DNA of 58,131 nucleotides from Ruminococcus sp. (GTDB lineage: Bacteria > Bacillota > Clostridia > Oscillospirales > Ruminococcaceae): contig JAFXVT010000009.1 in the NCBI GenBank assembly GCA_017534835.1, positions 1 to 58,131 on the forward strand. Direction: 5' to 3'. The notes under the pieces are model-generated. The model did not search any database and was not told where the DNA came from. It saw only the letters and a list, made by a program, of their open reading frames with translations. Shown here in pieces: positions 38,415 through 46,682 of this stretch. Made by a program: the position numbers and the translations under genes. Each line of letters starts with the position of its first letter. Position 1 is the stretch's first letter.

Positions 38415-39665
38415 ATGGACAATAACTACTTTGTGGATTCGGACAAGCTCTCCGAAGCCGCACTTGAAAAAAAGCACCGTCTCGAGAATGACCCGTCCTC
38501 GCGTACCGACCATATGAAATATATGGAGGGAATGGAGCAGATAAGCTCTGATATACGCGAGCGCGTGCTCTCCGAGATGAAGAGCTATGATTACAGCAAA
38601 TACACGCCTGCGGACGTGCTCCGCGCACTCAGGCACGATACCTGCTCTGTCGAGGACTTCAAGGCGCTGCTCTCACCGGCAGCCGAGCCCTTCCTTGAGC
38701 AGATGGCTGAAAGGGCACGGCTTGAGACGCAGAAGCACTTCGGCAACACCGTCTACCTCTTCACACCGCTGTATATAGCCAACTACTGCGAGAACTACTG
38801 CGTTTACTGCGGCTTCAACTGCTATAATGACATTCGCCGTATGAAGCTCTCTATGGAGCAGATAGAGCATGAGATGAAGGTCATCTCAGAGAGCGGTATG
38901 GAGGAGATACTCATTCTCACCGGCGAGAGCCGTGCTCAGAGCAGTGTCGAATACATCGGTGAAGCCTGCAAGCTCGCGCGGAAGTATTTCCGCCTTGTCG
39001 GTATCGAGATATACCCCGTGAATACGGACGAATACCGCTATCTCCACGAATGCGGCGTCGACTATGTGACCGTGTTCCAGGAGACCTACGACAGCGACCG
39101 CTACGAGCAGCTCCACCTTCTCGGACACAAGCGCGTTTTCCCATACAGATTCGAGGCTCAGGAGCGCGCACTTATGGCTGGTATGCGAGGGATAGCCTGC
39201 TCGGCTCTGCTCGGGCTCTCGGATTTCCGCAGGGACGCTCTCGCGAGCGCTCTTCACGTTTACCACCTCCAGCGCAAGTACCCCCACGCGGAAATATCAC
39301 TTTCCTGCCCGAGACTCCGCCCGATAGTGAACAACGAGAAGATAAATCCGCTCGACGTCCACGAAAAGCAGCTCTGTCAGGTGCTCTGTGCCTACAGGAT
39401 ATTCCTGCCGTTCTGCGGTATCACCGTATCATCGCGCGAGAGCGAGAGCTTCCGCAACGGTATCGTCAAGATAGCTGCCACCAAAATATCCGCCGGTGTA
39501 TCGACAGGTATCGGCGACCACGAGAGCAAGTACACAGGCAAGGAAAATGACGAAGCCGGCGATGAGCAGTTCGAGATAAGCGACGGACGCAGCCTCAGGA
39601 AGATGTATGACGATATGTCGGAAGAGGGGCTTCAGCCGGTGCTGAACGATTATCTCTATGTGTGA
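38415..39665 (+). CDS. thiH: 2-iminoacetate synthase ThiH (radical SAM)
   Basis: ThiH cleaves tyrosine by radical SAM chemistry to give dehydroglycine for ThiG; it is the anaerobic alternative to ThiO. The 416-residue protein has the cluster motif NYCENYCVYCGFNCYN (CxxxCxxC, about residue 120), EEILILTGES, and LSCPRLRPI further on. I start it at ATG 38415 (MDNNYF), preceded by a weak GGGAAG; the longer open frame runs back into thiG in another reading. Its stop overlaps the next ATG by 8 nt. Using ThiH fits an oxygen-free lifestyle. Confidence 0.96.
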   Translation: MDNNYFVDSDKLSEAALEKKHRLENDPSSRTDHMKYMEGMEQISSDIRERVLSEMKSYDYSKYTPADVLRALRHDTCSVEDFKALLSPAAEPFLEQMAERARLETQKHFGNTVYLFTPLYIANYCENYCVYCGFNCYNDIRRMKLSMEQIEHEMKVISESGMEEILILTGESRAQSSVEYIGEACKLARKYFRLVGIEIYPVNTDEYRYLHECGVDYVTVFQETYDSDRYEQLHLLGHKRVFPYRFEAQERALMAGMRGIACSALLGLSDFRRDALASALHVYHLQRKYPHAEISLSCPRLRPIVNNEKINPLDVHEKQLCQVLCAYRIFLPFCGITVSSRESESFRNGIVKIAATKISAGVSTGIGDHESKYTGKENDEAGDEQFEISDGRSLRKMYDDMSEEGLQPVLNDYLYV

Positions 39666-40266
39666 GATAGTCTGTGTTACGAACAGAGGTCTCTGCAAGG
39701 GAGACTTCACCGCTCAGCTCACGAGGATAGCAGCTGCGAAGCCGAGGGCAGTGATACTGCGCGAAAAGGACCTCACGCCGGAGGGATACAAAGCCCTTGC
39801 GGAGCAGGCTGTGCGTATCTGTGCAGAGTACGGCGTGAAGTGCATTCTCCACAGCTTTGCGGATATTGCCGCGGAGCTCGGGGCGGACAGCATACATCTT
39901 CCGCTGCATATCCTTTGCGGACTTCCGGACGGGATGAAGCGGAGATTCCGCATTATCGGAGCTTCCTGCCACAGTGTCGGCGACGCGCTCGAGGCACAGC
40001 GTCAGGGAGCAGCCTACATTACAGCAGGACACGTGTTTGCTACGGACTGCAAAAAGGGACTTCCGCCGCGCGGACTTGATTTCCTGCGCGAGGTCTGTGC
40101 TGCGGTCAGCATACCGGTCTACGCTATCGGAGGGATAACCGTCGGGAATTACGGCTCTGTCCTTGCTGCCGGAGCTGCCGGAGCGTGTATAATGAGCGGT
40201 CTGATGACCGCCGATGACCCGAGGGAGTACCTTCAACGATTCAGAAAGGAGAGCGACAGCGAATGA
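39658..40266 (+). CDS. TenI/ThiE-family protein (probable thiazole tautomerase)
   Basis: The 202-residue TIM-barrel protein belongs to the thiamine-phosphate-synthase superfamily but is diverged from the ThiE encoded next to it. It keeps ILREKDLTPEGY, the GASCHSV strand, YITAGHVFATDCKKGLPPRG and PVYAIGGITVGNYGSVLAAG. The conserved HVG stretch of ThiE is replaced by IHLPLHIL. That pattern fits TenI, which aromatises the thiazole product. It overlaps thiH (8 nt) and thiE (4 nt), so it is translated as part of the operon. An inactive ThiE duplicate is the alternative. Confidence 0.82.
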   Translation: MCEIVCVTNRGLCKGDFTAQLTRIAAAKPRAVILREKDLTPEGYKALAEQAVRICAEYGVKCILHSFADIAAELGADSIHLPLHILCGLPDGMKRRFRIIGASCHSVGDALEAQRQGAAYITAGHVFATDCKKGLPPRGLDFLREVCAAVSIPVYAIGGITVGNYGSVLAAGAAGACIMSGLMTADDPREYLQRFRKESDSE

Positions 40267-40904
40267 GATTTTTACCGAAAATGCTCACGCTTTATGCGAT
40301 AACCGACAGAGGCTGCCTCAGAGGCAGAGACCTCGCGGAGCAGGTGGAGCTCGCACTTCAGGGCGGAGTTACCTGCGTACAGCTCCGCGATAAGGAGCTC
40401 GATACGGACGAGCTCGTGCAGGAGGCGCGTGTGCTTGCGGAGATATGCCACAGATACGGCGCTCCGCTCATCATCAACGACGACTACCGCGCGGCGATGC
40501 TCTCCGGAGCGGACGGCGTTCACGTTGGTATCGAGGACGCTTCGGTCTCAGAGATAAGGCGTATCGCCGGCGAGGAGCTCATTATCGGCGCTACTGCAAA
40601 GACAGTTGAGCAGGCGCGTGCAGCTCAGAAAATGGGCGCGGATTACCTCGGCGTCGGAGCGGTGTTCCCGTCTCCGACAAAGAAAAACGCCATTCGCATA
40701 ACTCCGGATGACCTCCGCGCGATAACCGCAAGCGTTAAGATACCTGTGACGGCGATCGGCGGTATCACGGCGGATAACGTGAAAGAGATAAACGGCTGCG
40801 GACATCGCGGTATCGCTGTCGTATCGGCAGTTTTCGCTGCGGACGATGTCAGGGCTGCGGCTCAGCAGCTCCGCACAAAGGCAGAGGAGGGGATAGCTCT
40901 ATGA
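40263..40904 (+). CDS. thiE: thiamine-phosphate synthase ThiE
   Basis: ThiE joins HMP-pyrophosphate to thiazole phosphate, giving thiamine phosphate. The 213-residue TIM barrel carries all the family motifs: YAITDRGCLRGRDL, CVQLRDKELDTDEL, LIINDDYRAAMLSGADGVHV, IGATAKTVEQARAAQKMGAD, GAVFPSPTKKNA and VTAIGGITADN. The start overlaps the tenI-like gene by 4 nt and the end overlaps thiD by 4 nt. Confidence 0.96.
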   Translation: MRFLPKMLTLYAITDRGCLRGRDLAEQVELALQGGVTCVQLRDKELDTDELVQEARVLAEICHRYGAPLIINDDYRAAMLSGADGVHVGIEDASVSEIRRIAGEELIIGATAKTVEQARAAQKMGADYLGVGAVFPSPTKKNAIRITPDDLRAITASVKIPVTAIGGITADNVKEINGCGHRGIAVVSAVFAADDVRAAAQQLRTKAEEGIAL

Positions 40905-41743
40905 TAAAGGAAACAGCCGGAGACGAGAGGTTTTTCCGTATCTCCGACGTCGGGCGCAAACGGACAGCCCTGACGATAGCCGGGAGCGATTCCTCCGGCG
41001 GTGCAGGCATACAGGCGGACATCAAGACAATGACGATGAACGGCGTATTTGCGATGAGCGCGATAACTGCACTCACTGCGCAGAACACCACCGGAGTTAC
41101 GGGCGTTCTCAATACGCCGCCGGAATTCCTCGCAGCGCAGATAGACGCGGTTTTCAGCGATATTCGCCCCGATGCGGTCAAGATCGGGATGGTATCGTCG
41201 GCAGAGCTGGCTGAAACTATCGCGGACAGACTAACCTACTGGGAGGCGGAGAATATCGTTGTCGACCCTGTTGCTGTTGCGACGAGCGGCTCGGCACTCA
41301 GCTCCGGACCTGCATACGAAGCCGTGAAGAGCCTGCTTTTTCCGATAGCAGCCGTAATCACGCCGAATATCCCCGAGGCGGAGCTTATCTCCGGTATGAA
41401 GATAGCCTCCGCGGACGATATGGAAGCGGCGGCAATGGCGATAGTCGACCGCTATGGCTGCGCGACGCTCTGCAAGGGCGGTCATATGATAAACGATGCG
41501 AGCGACTTCCTCTGCTGTCCCGACGGGACGTCACAGTGGTTCACAGGAAGGCGCATCGACAACCCAAATACACACGGTACAGGCTGCACGCTCTCAAGCG
41601 CGATAGCAGCCGGGCTTGCGAAGGGTCTTCCCCTTGAGGAGGCGATAGCGCAGGCGAAGGAGTATATCTCCGGAGCACTTGCGGCTATGCTCGACCTCGG
41701 AAAGGGCAGCGGACCGCTCGACCACGCATTCGCACTGAGATAA
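40901..41743 (+). CDS. thiD: hydroxymethylpyrimidine (phosphate) kinase ThiD
   Basis: ThiD phosphorylates HMP twice to the pyrophosphate used by ThiE. The 280 residues include the ribokinase-type start TALTIAGSDSSGGAGIQADI (about residue 22), QIDAVFSDIRPDAVKIGMV, DPVAVATSGS, ITPNIPEAELISG, and the ATP/anion-hole motif THGTGCTLSSAIAAGLAKG (catalytic Asp replaced in print by the THGTGC context). About 20 N-terminal residues precede the usual start of the domain. It is coupled to thiE by a 4-nt overlap. Confidence 0.95.
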   Translation: MIKETAGDERFFRISDVGRKRTALTIAGSDSSGGAGIQADIKTMTMNGVFAMSAITALTAQNTTGVTGVLNTPPEFLAAQIDAVFSDIRPDAVKIGMVSSAELAETIADRLTYWEAENIVVDPVAVATSGSALSSGPAYEAVKSLLFPIAAVITPNIPEAELISGMKIASADDMEAAAMAIVDRYGCATLCKGGHMINDASDFLCCPDGTSQWFTGRRIDNPNTHGTGCTLSSAIAAGLAKGLPLEEAIAQAKEYISGALAAMLDLGKGSGPLDHAFALR

Positions 41744-41770
41744 ACGATAAAACTGAAAGGAATAATACCA

Positions 41771-43084
41771 ATGAGAGAATACAGCACACAGATGGAAGCC
41801 GCAAAGAAGGGCATCATCACTCCCGAAATGAAGATAGTTGCCGGCAAGGAGAATATGGACGAACAGAAGCTTCGCGAGCTCGTTGCAAAGGGCGAGGTAG
41901 CTATCCCCTGTAACGTGAACCACAAGTCCATCTCACCCGAGGGCATCGGTACCGGAATGAGGACAAAGATAAACGTGAACCTCGGTATTTCGGGTGATAA
42001 GAACGATTATACACTTGAGATGGAAAAGGTAGATATGGCGATAAAGTACGGTGCTGAGTCGATAATGGACCTCAGCAACTACGGCAAGACCAACACCTTC
42101 CGTACAGCGCTCATCGAGAAGTCTCCTGCTATGATAGGCACTGTGCCGATGTACGATGCTATCGGCTATCTCGACAAGGACCTCCTCGAGATAACTGCAC
42201 AGGACTTCCTCCGCGTTGTAAGAGCTCACGCAGAAGAGGGCGTGGACTTTATGACTATCCACGCAGGTATCAACCGCCGCGCAGTTGAGGCTTTCGTCCG
42301 CGACAAGAGAAAAATGAACATCGTTTCACGCGGAGGCTCGCTCCTTTTTGCGTGGATGATGATGACAGGCAATGAGAACCCATTCTTCGAGCATTACGAT
42401 GAGGTGCTCGACATTCTCCGCGAATACGATGTAACTATCAGCCTCGGTGACGCTCTCCGTCCCGGCTGTATCGACGATGCGACAGACGCTGGTCAGATAG
42501 CAGAGCTCATAGAGCTCGGTGCTCTCACTGAAAGAGCGTGGGCAAAGGACGTTCAGGTAATGGTAGAGGGACCCGGACATATGGCTATGAACGAGATAGC
42601 GGCAAATATGAAGCTTCAGAAGCGTATCTGCCATAATGCTCCGTTCTACGTGCTCGGACCTCTCGTAACGGACATAGCTCCCGGATACGACCATATCACA
42701 TCTGCTATCGGCGGAGCTATCGCTGCGGCGAGCGGTGCGGACTTCCTCTGCTACGTAACACCTGCCGAGCATCTCCGTCTGCCCGATGCTGCTGATGTAA
42801 AGGAGGGCATTATGGCGAGCAAGATAGCTGCACACGCTGCTGACATCGCAAAGGGACTTCCCGGCGCGACCGACATCGACAACAGAATGGCCAAGGCGCG
42901 TCACGAACTCGACTGGGAGGAGATGTTCAAGATCTGCATCGACCCCGAAAAGGCAAGAGCTTACTACGAGAGCACTCCCGTTACCGAGCGCCACACCTGC
43001 TCGATGTGCGGAAAGATGTGCGCTGTACGTACAACGAATATGATACTCAACGGCGAAAAGGTCGAGTTCTGTTCTGAAAAGTAA
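41771..43084 (+). CDS. thiC: phosphomethylpyrimidine synthase ThiC
   Basis: ThiC rearranges aminoimidazole ribotide to HMP phosphate by radical SAM chemistry. The 437-residue protein lacks the long N-terminal extension of proteobacterial forms, as in other clostridia. It shows [63 protein letters not shown] and [12 protein letters not shown]. The C-terminal cluster site is [11 protein letters not shown], with its CxxCxxxxC spacing. It is the last gene of the TPP-riboswitch operon. Its terminator appears to be interrupted by the cassette that follows. Confidence 0.98.
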   Translation: MREYSTQMEAAKKGIITPEMKIVAGKENMDEQKLRELVAKGEVAIPCNVNHKSISPEGIGTGMRTKINVNLGISGDKNDYTLEMEKVDMAIKYGAESIMDLSNYGKTNTFRTALIEKSPAMIGTVPMYDAIGYLDKDLLEITAQDFLRVVRAHAEEGVDFMTIHAGINRRAVEAFVRDKRKMNIVSRGGSLLFAWMMMTGNENPFFEHYDEVLDILREYDVTISLGDALRPGCIDDATDAGQIAELIELGALTERAWAKDVQVMVEGPGHMAMNEIAANMKLQKRICHNAPFYVLGPLVTDIAPGYDHITSAIGGAIAAASGADFLCYVTPAEHLRLPDAADVKEGIMASKIAAHAADIAKGLPGATDIDNRMAKARHELDWEEMFKICIDPEKARAYYESTPVTERHTCSMCGKMCAVRTTNMILNGEKVEFCSEK

Positions 43085-43229
43085 AAAAAGCCCGGAAGCT
43101 ATAAGACGGGTACCCATATAGAAGTTTTGCCCCTGAGCATCTCAAAGTGCTCAGGGGCATTGTGAATATTTATGTTGCTAAGCTAAATCAGAATTTGTTT
43201 ATGCATCGTAAATTTATAAAATATCAAAT

Positions 43230-43892
43230 TTATCTGCCTAACACATCAAAAGCATTCAACAAACTTTCTATGCTCTCTACACCATCAGGTACTGCTTTAC
43301 CAAATCGATTTAGCCATAATGGCTTAATACCGATTGAACTTGCACCTTTAACATCACTACTAATAGAATCGCCTATATGAATCACTTCATCTGCTGACAA
43401 CCCACATTTTTTCAATGCCAGATTAAACAATTCTGCTCTTGGCTTATATGCCCTTGCATCCTCAGAAGTGAAAACACTTGCAGGAGATAATCCATGGTAT
43501 GATAAAGCATTCATAATATCTGATGTATCAATATTGGATACAATAAATATCGGAACAGGGCTTTTCTCAAAGAATTCTTTCGTATCCTCGAAAATAGGTG
43601 GCTTTACCCAATGAGCAAACATAAGATTACTCAGTTCATCTGCGTTTTCTGATGATTGAAACTTTTCTAGTGTATGTACTAATGACTTTCGTTCCAATTC
43701 TCTTTGTGTTTCAAAACTGTCCCCATAGGAATTTGTAAACATTGTTTGAAAATCGTTCCACCAAAATGCCCCTACATCTTCTCTCTTTTCAACCTTTCCT
43801 GTTGCACAAATTATATCAGTTATTTTCTTAATAACCTCACCATCTTCATGTACCAATGTACCATAAAAATCTACAAAAAAAGCCTTTATCAT
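43230..43892 (-). CDS. HAD-superfamily phosphatase, foreign base composition
   Basis: The 220-residue protein is a HAD hydrolase of the phosphoglycolate-phosphatase-like type with an alpha-helical cap. Motif I is FVDFYGTLV (nucleophile Asp8, general acid Tyr position shifted, FYGT in place of FDGT). Motif II is IFIVSNIDTSD (about 115), motif III the lysine in RAYKPRAELF (about 148), and motif IV HIGDSISSDVKGASSIGIKP (about 172). The Asp10-to-Tyr change removes the usual acid/base residue, as happens in some HAD subgroups. Start ATG 43892 has GGAGGG 7 nt upstream. Its A+T-rich codons differ sharply from thiC on one side and the zinc-ribbon gene on the other. The substrate is unknown. Confidence 0.88.
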   Translation of the reverse strand: MIKAFFVDFYGTLVHEDGEVIKKITDIICATGKVEKREDVGAFWWNDFQTMFTNSYGDSFETQRELERKSLVHTLEKFQSSENADELSNLMFAHWVKPPIFEDTKEFFEKSPVPIFIVSNIDTSDIMNALSYHGLSPASVFTSEDARAYKPRAELFNLALKKCGLSADEVIHIGDSISSDVKGASSIGIKPLWLNRFGKAVPDGVESIESLLNAFDVLGR

Positions 43893-44008
43893 TTCAGCCC
43901 TCCATCGACGATAAAATTGGAATTGACCGAGCTCTTTAGAGCGAGGGATGCTTCTTGACCGTCAGGTCAAGAAGATGTGCTCTCCTTTACAAATTCCGAT
44001 TTTTGTCA
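43893..44008 (-). ncRNA. structured leader RNA of the HAD gene, family not recognised
   Basis: The leader of about 115 nt, read on the minus strand, can fold into a closed multibranch shape. An outer pairing GGAATT/AATTCC encloses a perfect 9-bp hairpin TTCTTGACC-tgac-GGTCAAGAA (43953-43974) and a short hairpin GCTC-taaa-GAGC (43931-43942). An internal GAGAGC can alternatively pair with GCTCT. The ribosome site lies 20 nt beyond the outer stem. This looks like a regulatory leader, but I cannot match it to a known riboswitch. Confidence 0.4.
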
Positions 44009-44014
44009 GTAGCA

Positions 44015-44043
44015 ATTATAGCACATCATCTTTGTACTGTCAA
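44015..44043 (-). promoter_or_regulatory. consensus promoter of the HAD gene
   Basis: Minus strand: TTGACA (44038-44043), 17-nt spacer, TATAAT (44015-44020), an exact consensus inside the cassette. Confidence 0.9.
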
Positions 44044-44138
44044 TAGAAACGCCATAGTACTTCTGACCTTACATCAGAAATACTATGGCGTAAAACTTCT
44101 TTATGCGTATCGTACTTAAAGCTTCCGGGCTTTTTGCG

Positions 44139-45065
44139 TTATTTCTTGAAGATGAAGATGTTGAGCATAAGTGCTGCTACAGACGAAAGGCTGAGCAGGA
44201 AGCCTATGACTGCGAGTATCTTGCATATCTTGTTAGACTTCGACGCTCCGCTCATCAGTGCGATGAAGCCGGAAACGAGTCCGACTATCTCGGGAACGAC
44301 GAGAAGTCCGCAGGTCATCATCGCGAGAAGTCCGCATACGAGCGAAAGTATCGGGAAAATGAGCTTTTTGACTGTCAGTCTTGCGTAGTCCTCTATGGGC
44401 TGAGTGTCTATGAGCTTTGCAGCCGCAGCGACCTTGTCGATGACGGGCGCAGACGCGATGTCCGGCGCTGTATCCGGCTGGCCCTTGAGGACCGAGGAGC
44501 CGTAGGTTATCTTGGTCGTGGGGTGGTCTGGATCGAAGTTCTCCTTTGCATTGCCGAAGGACTTGTTGGGCCTTACGTTGAGCTTTTCGACGGTGACTCC
44601 GTTCTGGACTGTCGGCTTGTTATCCGGCTTCTTTACCTCTACGTTCACCGGCATACTTGCAGCCGTTTTCTGAAGATCCTTGAAATAATTCGGGTCATCG
44701 AGTATGGGGTCATAGCAGTGTACGGGGTCGAGCACCTCTGTGTGCTCGCAGTAGGGACAGGTTATCATACCCTTCTTCCTGTCGACCTCCATTGTACCTG
44801 TACAAGCTGGACATACGGTATTTATCGGGTGTTCCTCACGCTTTCTCTGGAGTTCCTTTACAGCGTCGCGGTGCTTTTTGTCGAGACCCTTCTCGACGAA
44901 TTCGCGGCGTGTTCTTTCCTCCTCCTGAGCTATGATGCGCTTGGTCTCCTCCTGTTCACGGGCGATTGCCTTCTCCTTTTCAGCCTGTCTCTGACGGTCG
45001 GCAGCGACCTGATTGACAACATTGTTTGCTGTTCCTAAAAGCGAAGCGATGAGAGCGTCTTTCAT
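44139..45065 (-). CDS. zinc-ribbon membrane protein, unknown function
   Basis: The 308-residue protein starts MKDALIASLLGTANNVVNQV and continues as a charged coiled coil (about 20-75). A zinc ribbon follows, VCPACTGTMEVDRKKG then CPYCEHTEVLDP (CxxC...CxxC, about 85-110). After a Pro/Asp-rich linker come two or three C-terminal membrane helices (about 235-305). I use ATG 45065, 7 nt after AGGAGG; the frame is open to 45284 but without a site. The layout (ribbon plus DUF4190-like membrane end) is common in clostridial proteins of unknown role. It is convergent with thiC and monocistronic. Confidence 0.8.
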   Translation of the reverse strand: MKDALIASLLGTANNVVNQVAADRQRQAEKEKAIAREQEETKRIIAQEEERTRREFVEKGLDKKHRDAVKELQRKREEHPINTVCPACTGTMEVDRKKGMITCPYCEHTEVLDPVHCYDPILDDPNYFKDLQKTAASMPVNVEVKKPDNKPTVQNGVTVEKLNVRPNKSFGNAKENFDPDHPTTKITYGSSVLKGQPDTAPDIASAPVIDKVAAAAKLIDTQPIEDYARLTVKKLIFPILSLVCGLLAMMTCGLLVVPEIVGLVSGFIALMSGASKSNKICKILAVIGFLLSLSSVAALMLNIFIFKK

Positions 45066-45116
45066 ATTTGAGGACCTCCTGTAATTGATGTGCAGCTGAA
45101 AAGCCTGCCTGAATAT

Positions 45117-45145
45117 ATTATAATGCAAATGCCGCGTAAAGTCAA
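45117..45145 (-). promoter_or_regulatory. promoter of the zinc-ribbon gene
   Basis: Minus strand: TTGACT (45140-45145), 17-nt spacer, TATAAT (45117-45122). Confidence 0.8.
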
Positions 45146-45221
45146 GGATTATTGATGGCCGTGAGCTGTTACAAAAATAACAAATGAGTGGGTGGGACTG
45201 CCGGATAGTCAAAAATTGCGG

Positions 45222-45248
45222 AGTCTGCTTCCGGGAGACTCTTTTTTG
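45222..45248 (+). terminator. orphan terminator-like hairpin
   Basis: GAGTCT-gcttccggg-AGACTC followed by TTTTTTG (about 45222-45248). It lies between two divergent genes, so no annotated plus-strand transcript runs into it. I see no promoter for one in 45066-45220. Confidence 0.5.
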
Positions 45249-45287
45249 CTTAATTTCGCCTAAAATGCTTTGTTTAATTGACAATTT

Positions 45288-45316
45288 TGGGCGATTGTGG
45301 TATTATTAAGGTGAAG
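45288..45316 (+). promoter_or_regulatory. promoter of the SGNH-esterase gene
   Basis: TTGACA (45288-45293), 17-nt spacer, TATTAT (45311-45316). Confidence 0.8.
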
Positions 45317-45394
45317 TAAAACGCATTGTAATGATACTATCTTATATATGTTCCTGCTGTTATCATACAGCTTCTTTCGGGAGGAGTGCTGCAA

Positions 45395-46510
45395 ATGAAA
45401 AGGCTTGCTGCTTTAACGGCTGCTTTCACGGCAGCGGCTGTGATCATTCCGTTCGTTCAGCCTGCGGAGAAGGCTGCGGCTGATACTGACACTATAAAAA
45501 TAATGTGCATAGGCGATTCCATCACAGACGGATATGTGCCGGAATATACCGGCTCTTACCGCAAGTTCATCTACCGCGGACTTACGGAGAAGGGCTACAG
45601 CATAGATATGGTCGGCGCGAAGGACGGCGGCTATGAGCCGTCTTATACTGACCCGGCAACAGGGGAGAGCTTTCAGTTCGACAACGAGAATACCGGTTAC
45701 AGCGGCTATGCGGTAAAGGCTTATCCCGGCAGGAGCGGAATACTCGAAACGCTCCGTCAGACCGATTGCCTCCGCTCATCACAGCCCGACATCGTCACAC
45801 TACAGATCGGTACCAATAATATAATAGATGCTCACGATATGGACGAAAACAAGAAGGACCTCGAAGAGCTTATCGTGTATATCCTCGATAATATCCCCGA
45901 TGATTCCGTACTTTTTGTCAGCACTATCCCGGCTGCTGACCCGAACCGCGAGGGCGTGCGCGACTGGTTTATGAACTACCGCCACTCCGCTGACTGGCAG
46001 ACTCAGTACGATGACAGTGAGGTCGAGCTTTCGGTACACAAGGCTGTCTCGGATTACAACGTGTGCATCGAGGATCTCTGGTTCTCGATGAAAAATGAGC
46101 ACAAAAACTTCTTTGTATCGTATGCCGGCAGCAGGATAACCGACGAAAACAAGGCTGAGCTCCTGTTCGACGGAGTTCACCCGAATAATGACGGATACCG
46201 CGAGATAGGCAGTTTCTGGACAGATGTGATCTGTGAGTACCTCAGCGGCGGTCCGGCGAATGTCACGACAACAGCAGCAACTTCAACAACGACGACTGCA
46301 ACAACAACTGCGGTCCCGGGAACTGCAAGCTTCACGGTTTCGGATCTCGTGCGATTCAGCCGCTATCTGCTCGGCGATAAGAGTGCGGCTGATGATCTCC
46401 GCGAGCGGGCAAGGACGTATGATGTGGACAGTGACGGTGTGCTCGATACGTTCGACCTTGTGCTTATGAGAAAGCTTCTTATCGAAAAAGCAGGAGCGCT
46501 CGGAGGCTGA
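45395..46510 (+). CDS. SGNH-family esterase (CE3-like) with a C-terminal, half-degenerate dockerin
   Basis: The 371-residue secreted protein has a signal peptide (MKRLAALTAAFTAAAVIIPF, cleavage near KAAA) and an SGNH hydrolase domain. Block I is MCIGDSITDGY (Ser about 41), then LQIGTNNIID, and block V LLFDGVHPNNDGY with the catalytic His. This pattern is typical of acetyl-xylan or other carbohydrate esterases. A Thr-rich linker leads to a dockerin. Its second loop is intact (DVDSDGVLDTFD), but the first lacks the D-x-N-x-D calcium ligands and begins directly at FTVSDLVRFSRYLLG. Start ATG 45395 lies 8 nt after GGGAGGAG. It probably strips acetyl groups from hemicellulose. Confidence 0.9.
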   Translation: MKRLAALTAAFTAAAVIIPFVQPAEKAAADTDTIKIMCIGDSITDGYVPEYTGSYRKFIYRGLTEKGYSIDMVGAKDGGYEPSYTDPATGESFQFDNENTGYSGYAVKAYPGRSGILETLRQTDCLRSSQPDIVTLQIGTNNIIDAHDMDENKKDLEELIVYILDNIPDDSVLFVSTIPAADPNREGVRDWFMNYRHSADWQTQYDDSEVELSVHKAVSDYNVCIEDLWFSMKNEHKNFFVSYAGSRITDENKAELLFDGVHPNNDGYREIGSFWTDVICEYLSGGPANVTTTAATSTTTTATTTAVPGTASFTVSDLVRFSRYLLGDKSAADDLRERARTYDVDSDGVLDTFDLVLMRKLLIEKAGALGG

Positions 46511-46613
46511 GATTTCACATATTTTTCACGAATAATACAGATAGTTTACTAATTTCAGATAATACTTTAAGGTTATTTTAAGATTGGACATATATAATAA
46601 TATCAGAAACCAC

Positions 46614-46682
46614 GAAAGGAGTTGAGTGTGAAGCGGCAGGAACGCAGTCACGTTCCCCTGAAGCTGCCGTGTTCACGGACAT
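46614..46682 (+). promoter_or_regulatory. structured leader upstream of the VTC-domain gene
   Basis: The only strong ribosome site, AAAGGAG (46614-46620), lies about 62 nt before the VTC start. Between them is a nested hairpin GCGGCAGGAACG-cagtca-CGTTC...GCTGCCGT (about 46632-46670). The site is well placed for a GTG at 46628 that opens a short out-of-frame reading. Either translation is coupled through that reading, or the hairpin brings the site nearer to the true ATG. Confidence 0.45.

Larger units (their letters stand above)
43101..44119 (-). mobile_element. low-GC cassette with inverted ends and subterminal hairpins
   Basis: The left end (TAAGACGGGTACCCATATAG, then AAGTTTT) and the complement of the right end (TTAAGTACGATACGCATAAA, then GAAGTTTT) align as imperfect inverted repeats. 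Just inside each is a strong hairpin: GCCCCTGAGCA/TGCTCAGGGGC (43129-43158) on the left, and CGCCATAGTA...TACTATGGCG (44050-44090), with a further 6-bp inner stem, on the right. Line 43261-43320 has 22 G+C of 60, against 34 of 60 in 42961-43020 within thiC. The only gene is a HAD phosphatase with its own promoter. No transposase is present, so if mobile it is non-autonomous. Confidence 0.65.
43085..44135. other. thiC terminator whose two stem arms are separated by an insertion
   Basis: AAAAAAGCCCGGAAGCT starts 1 nt after the thiC stop (to 43100). Its exact partner AGCTTCCGGGCTTTTT lies at 44120-44135, 4 nt before the stop of the convergent zinc-ribbon gene. Joined, they would make a standard bidirectional terminator between convergent genes. 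The intervening DNA of about 1 kb is the low-GC cassette. Confidence 0.8.

Noticed and set aside
43129-43158. Terminator of the HAD gene
   Set aside because: The stem is strong but has no T-run on the minus strand. Its symmetry with the hairpin at the other end suits a subterminal element feature better.
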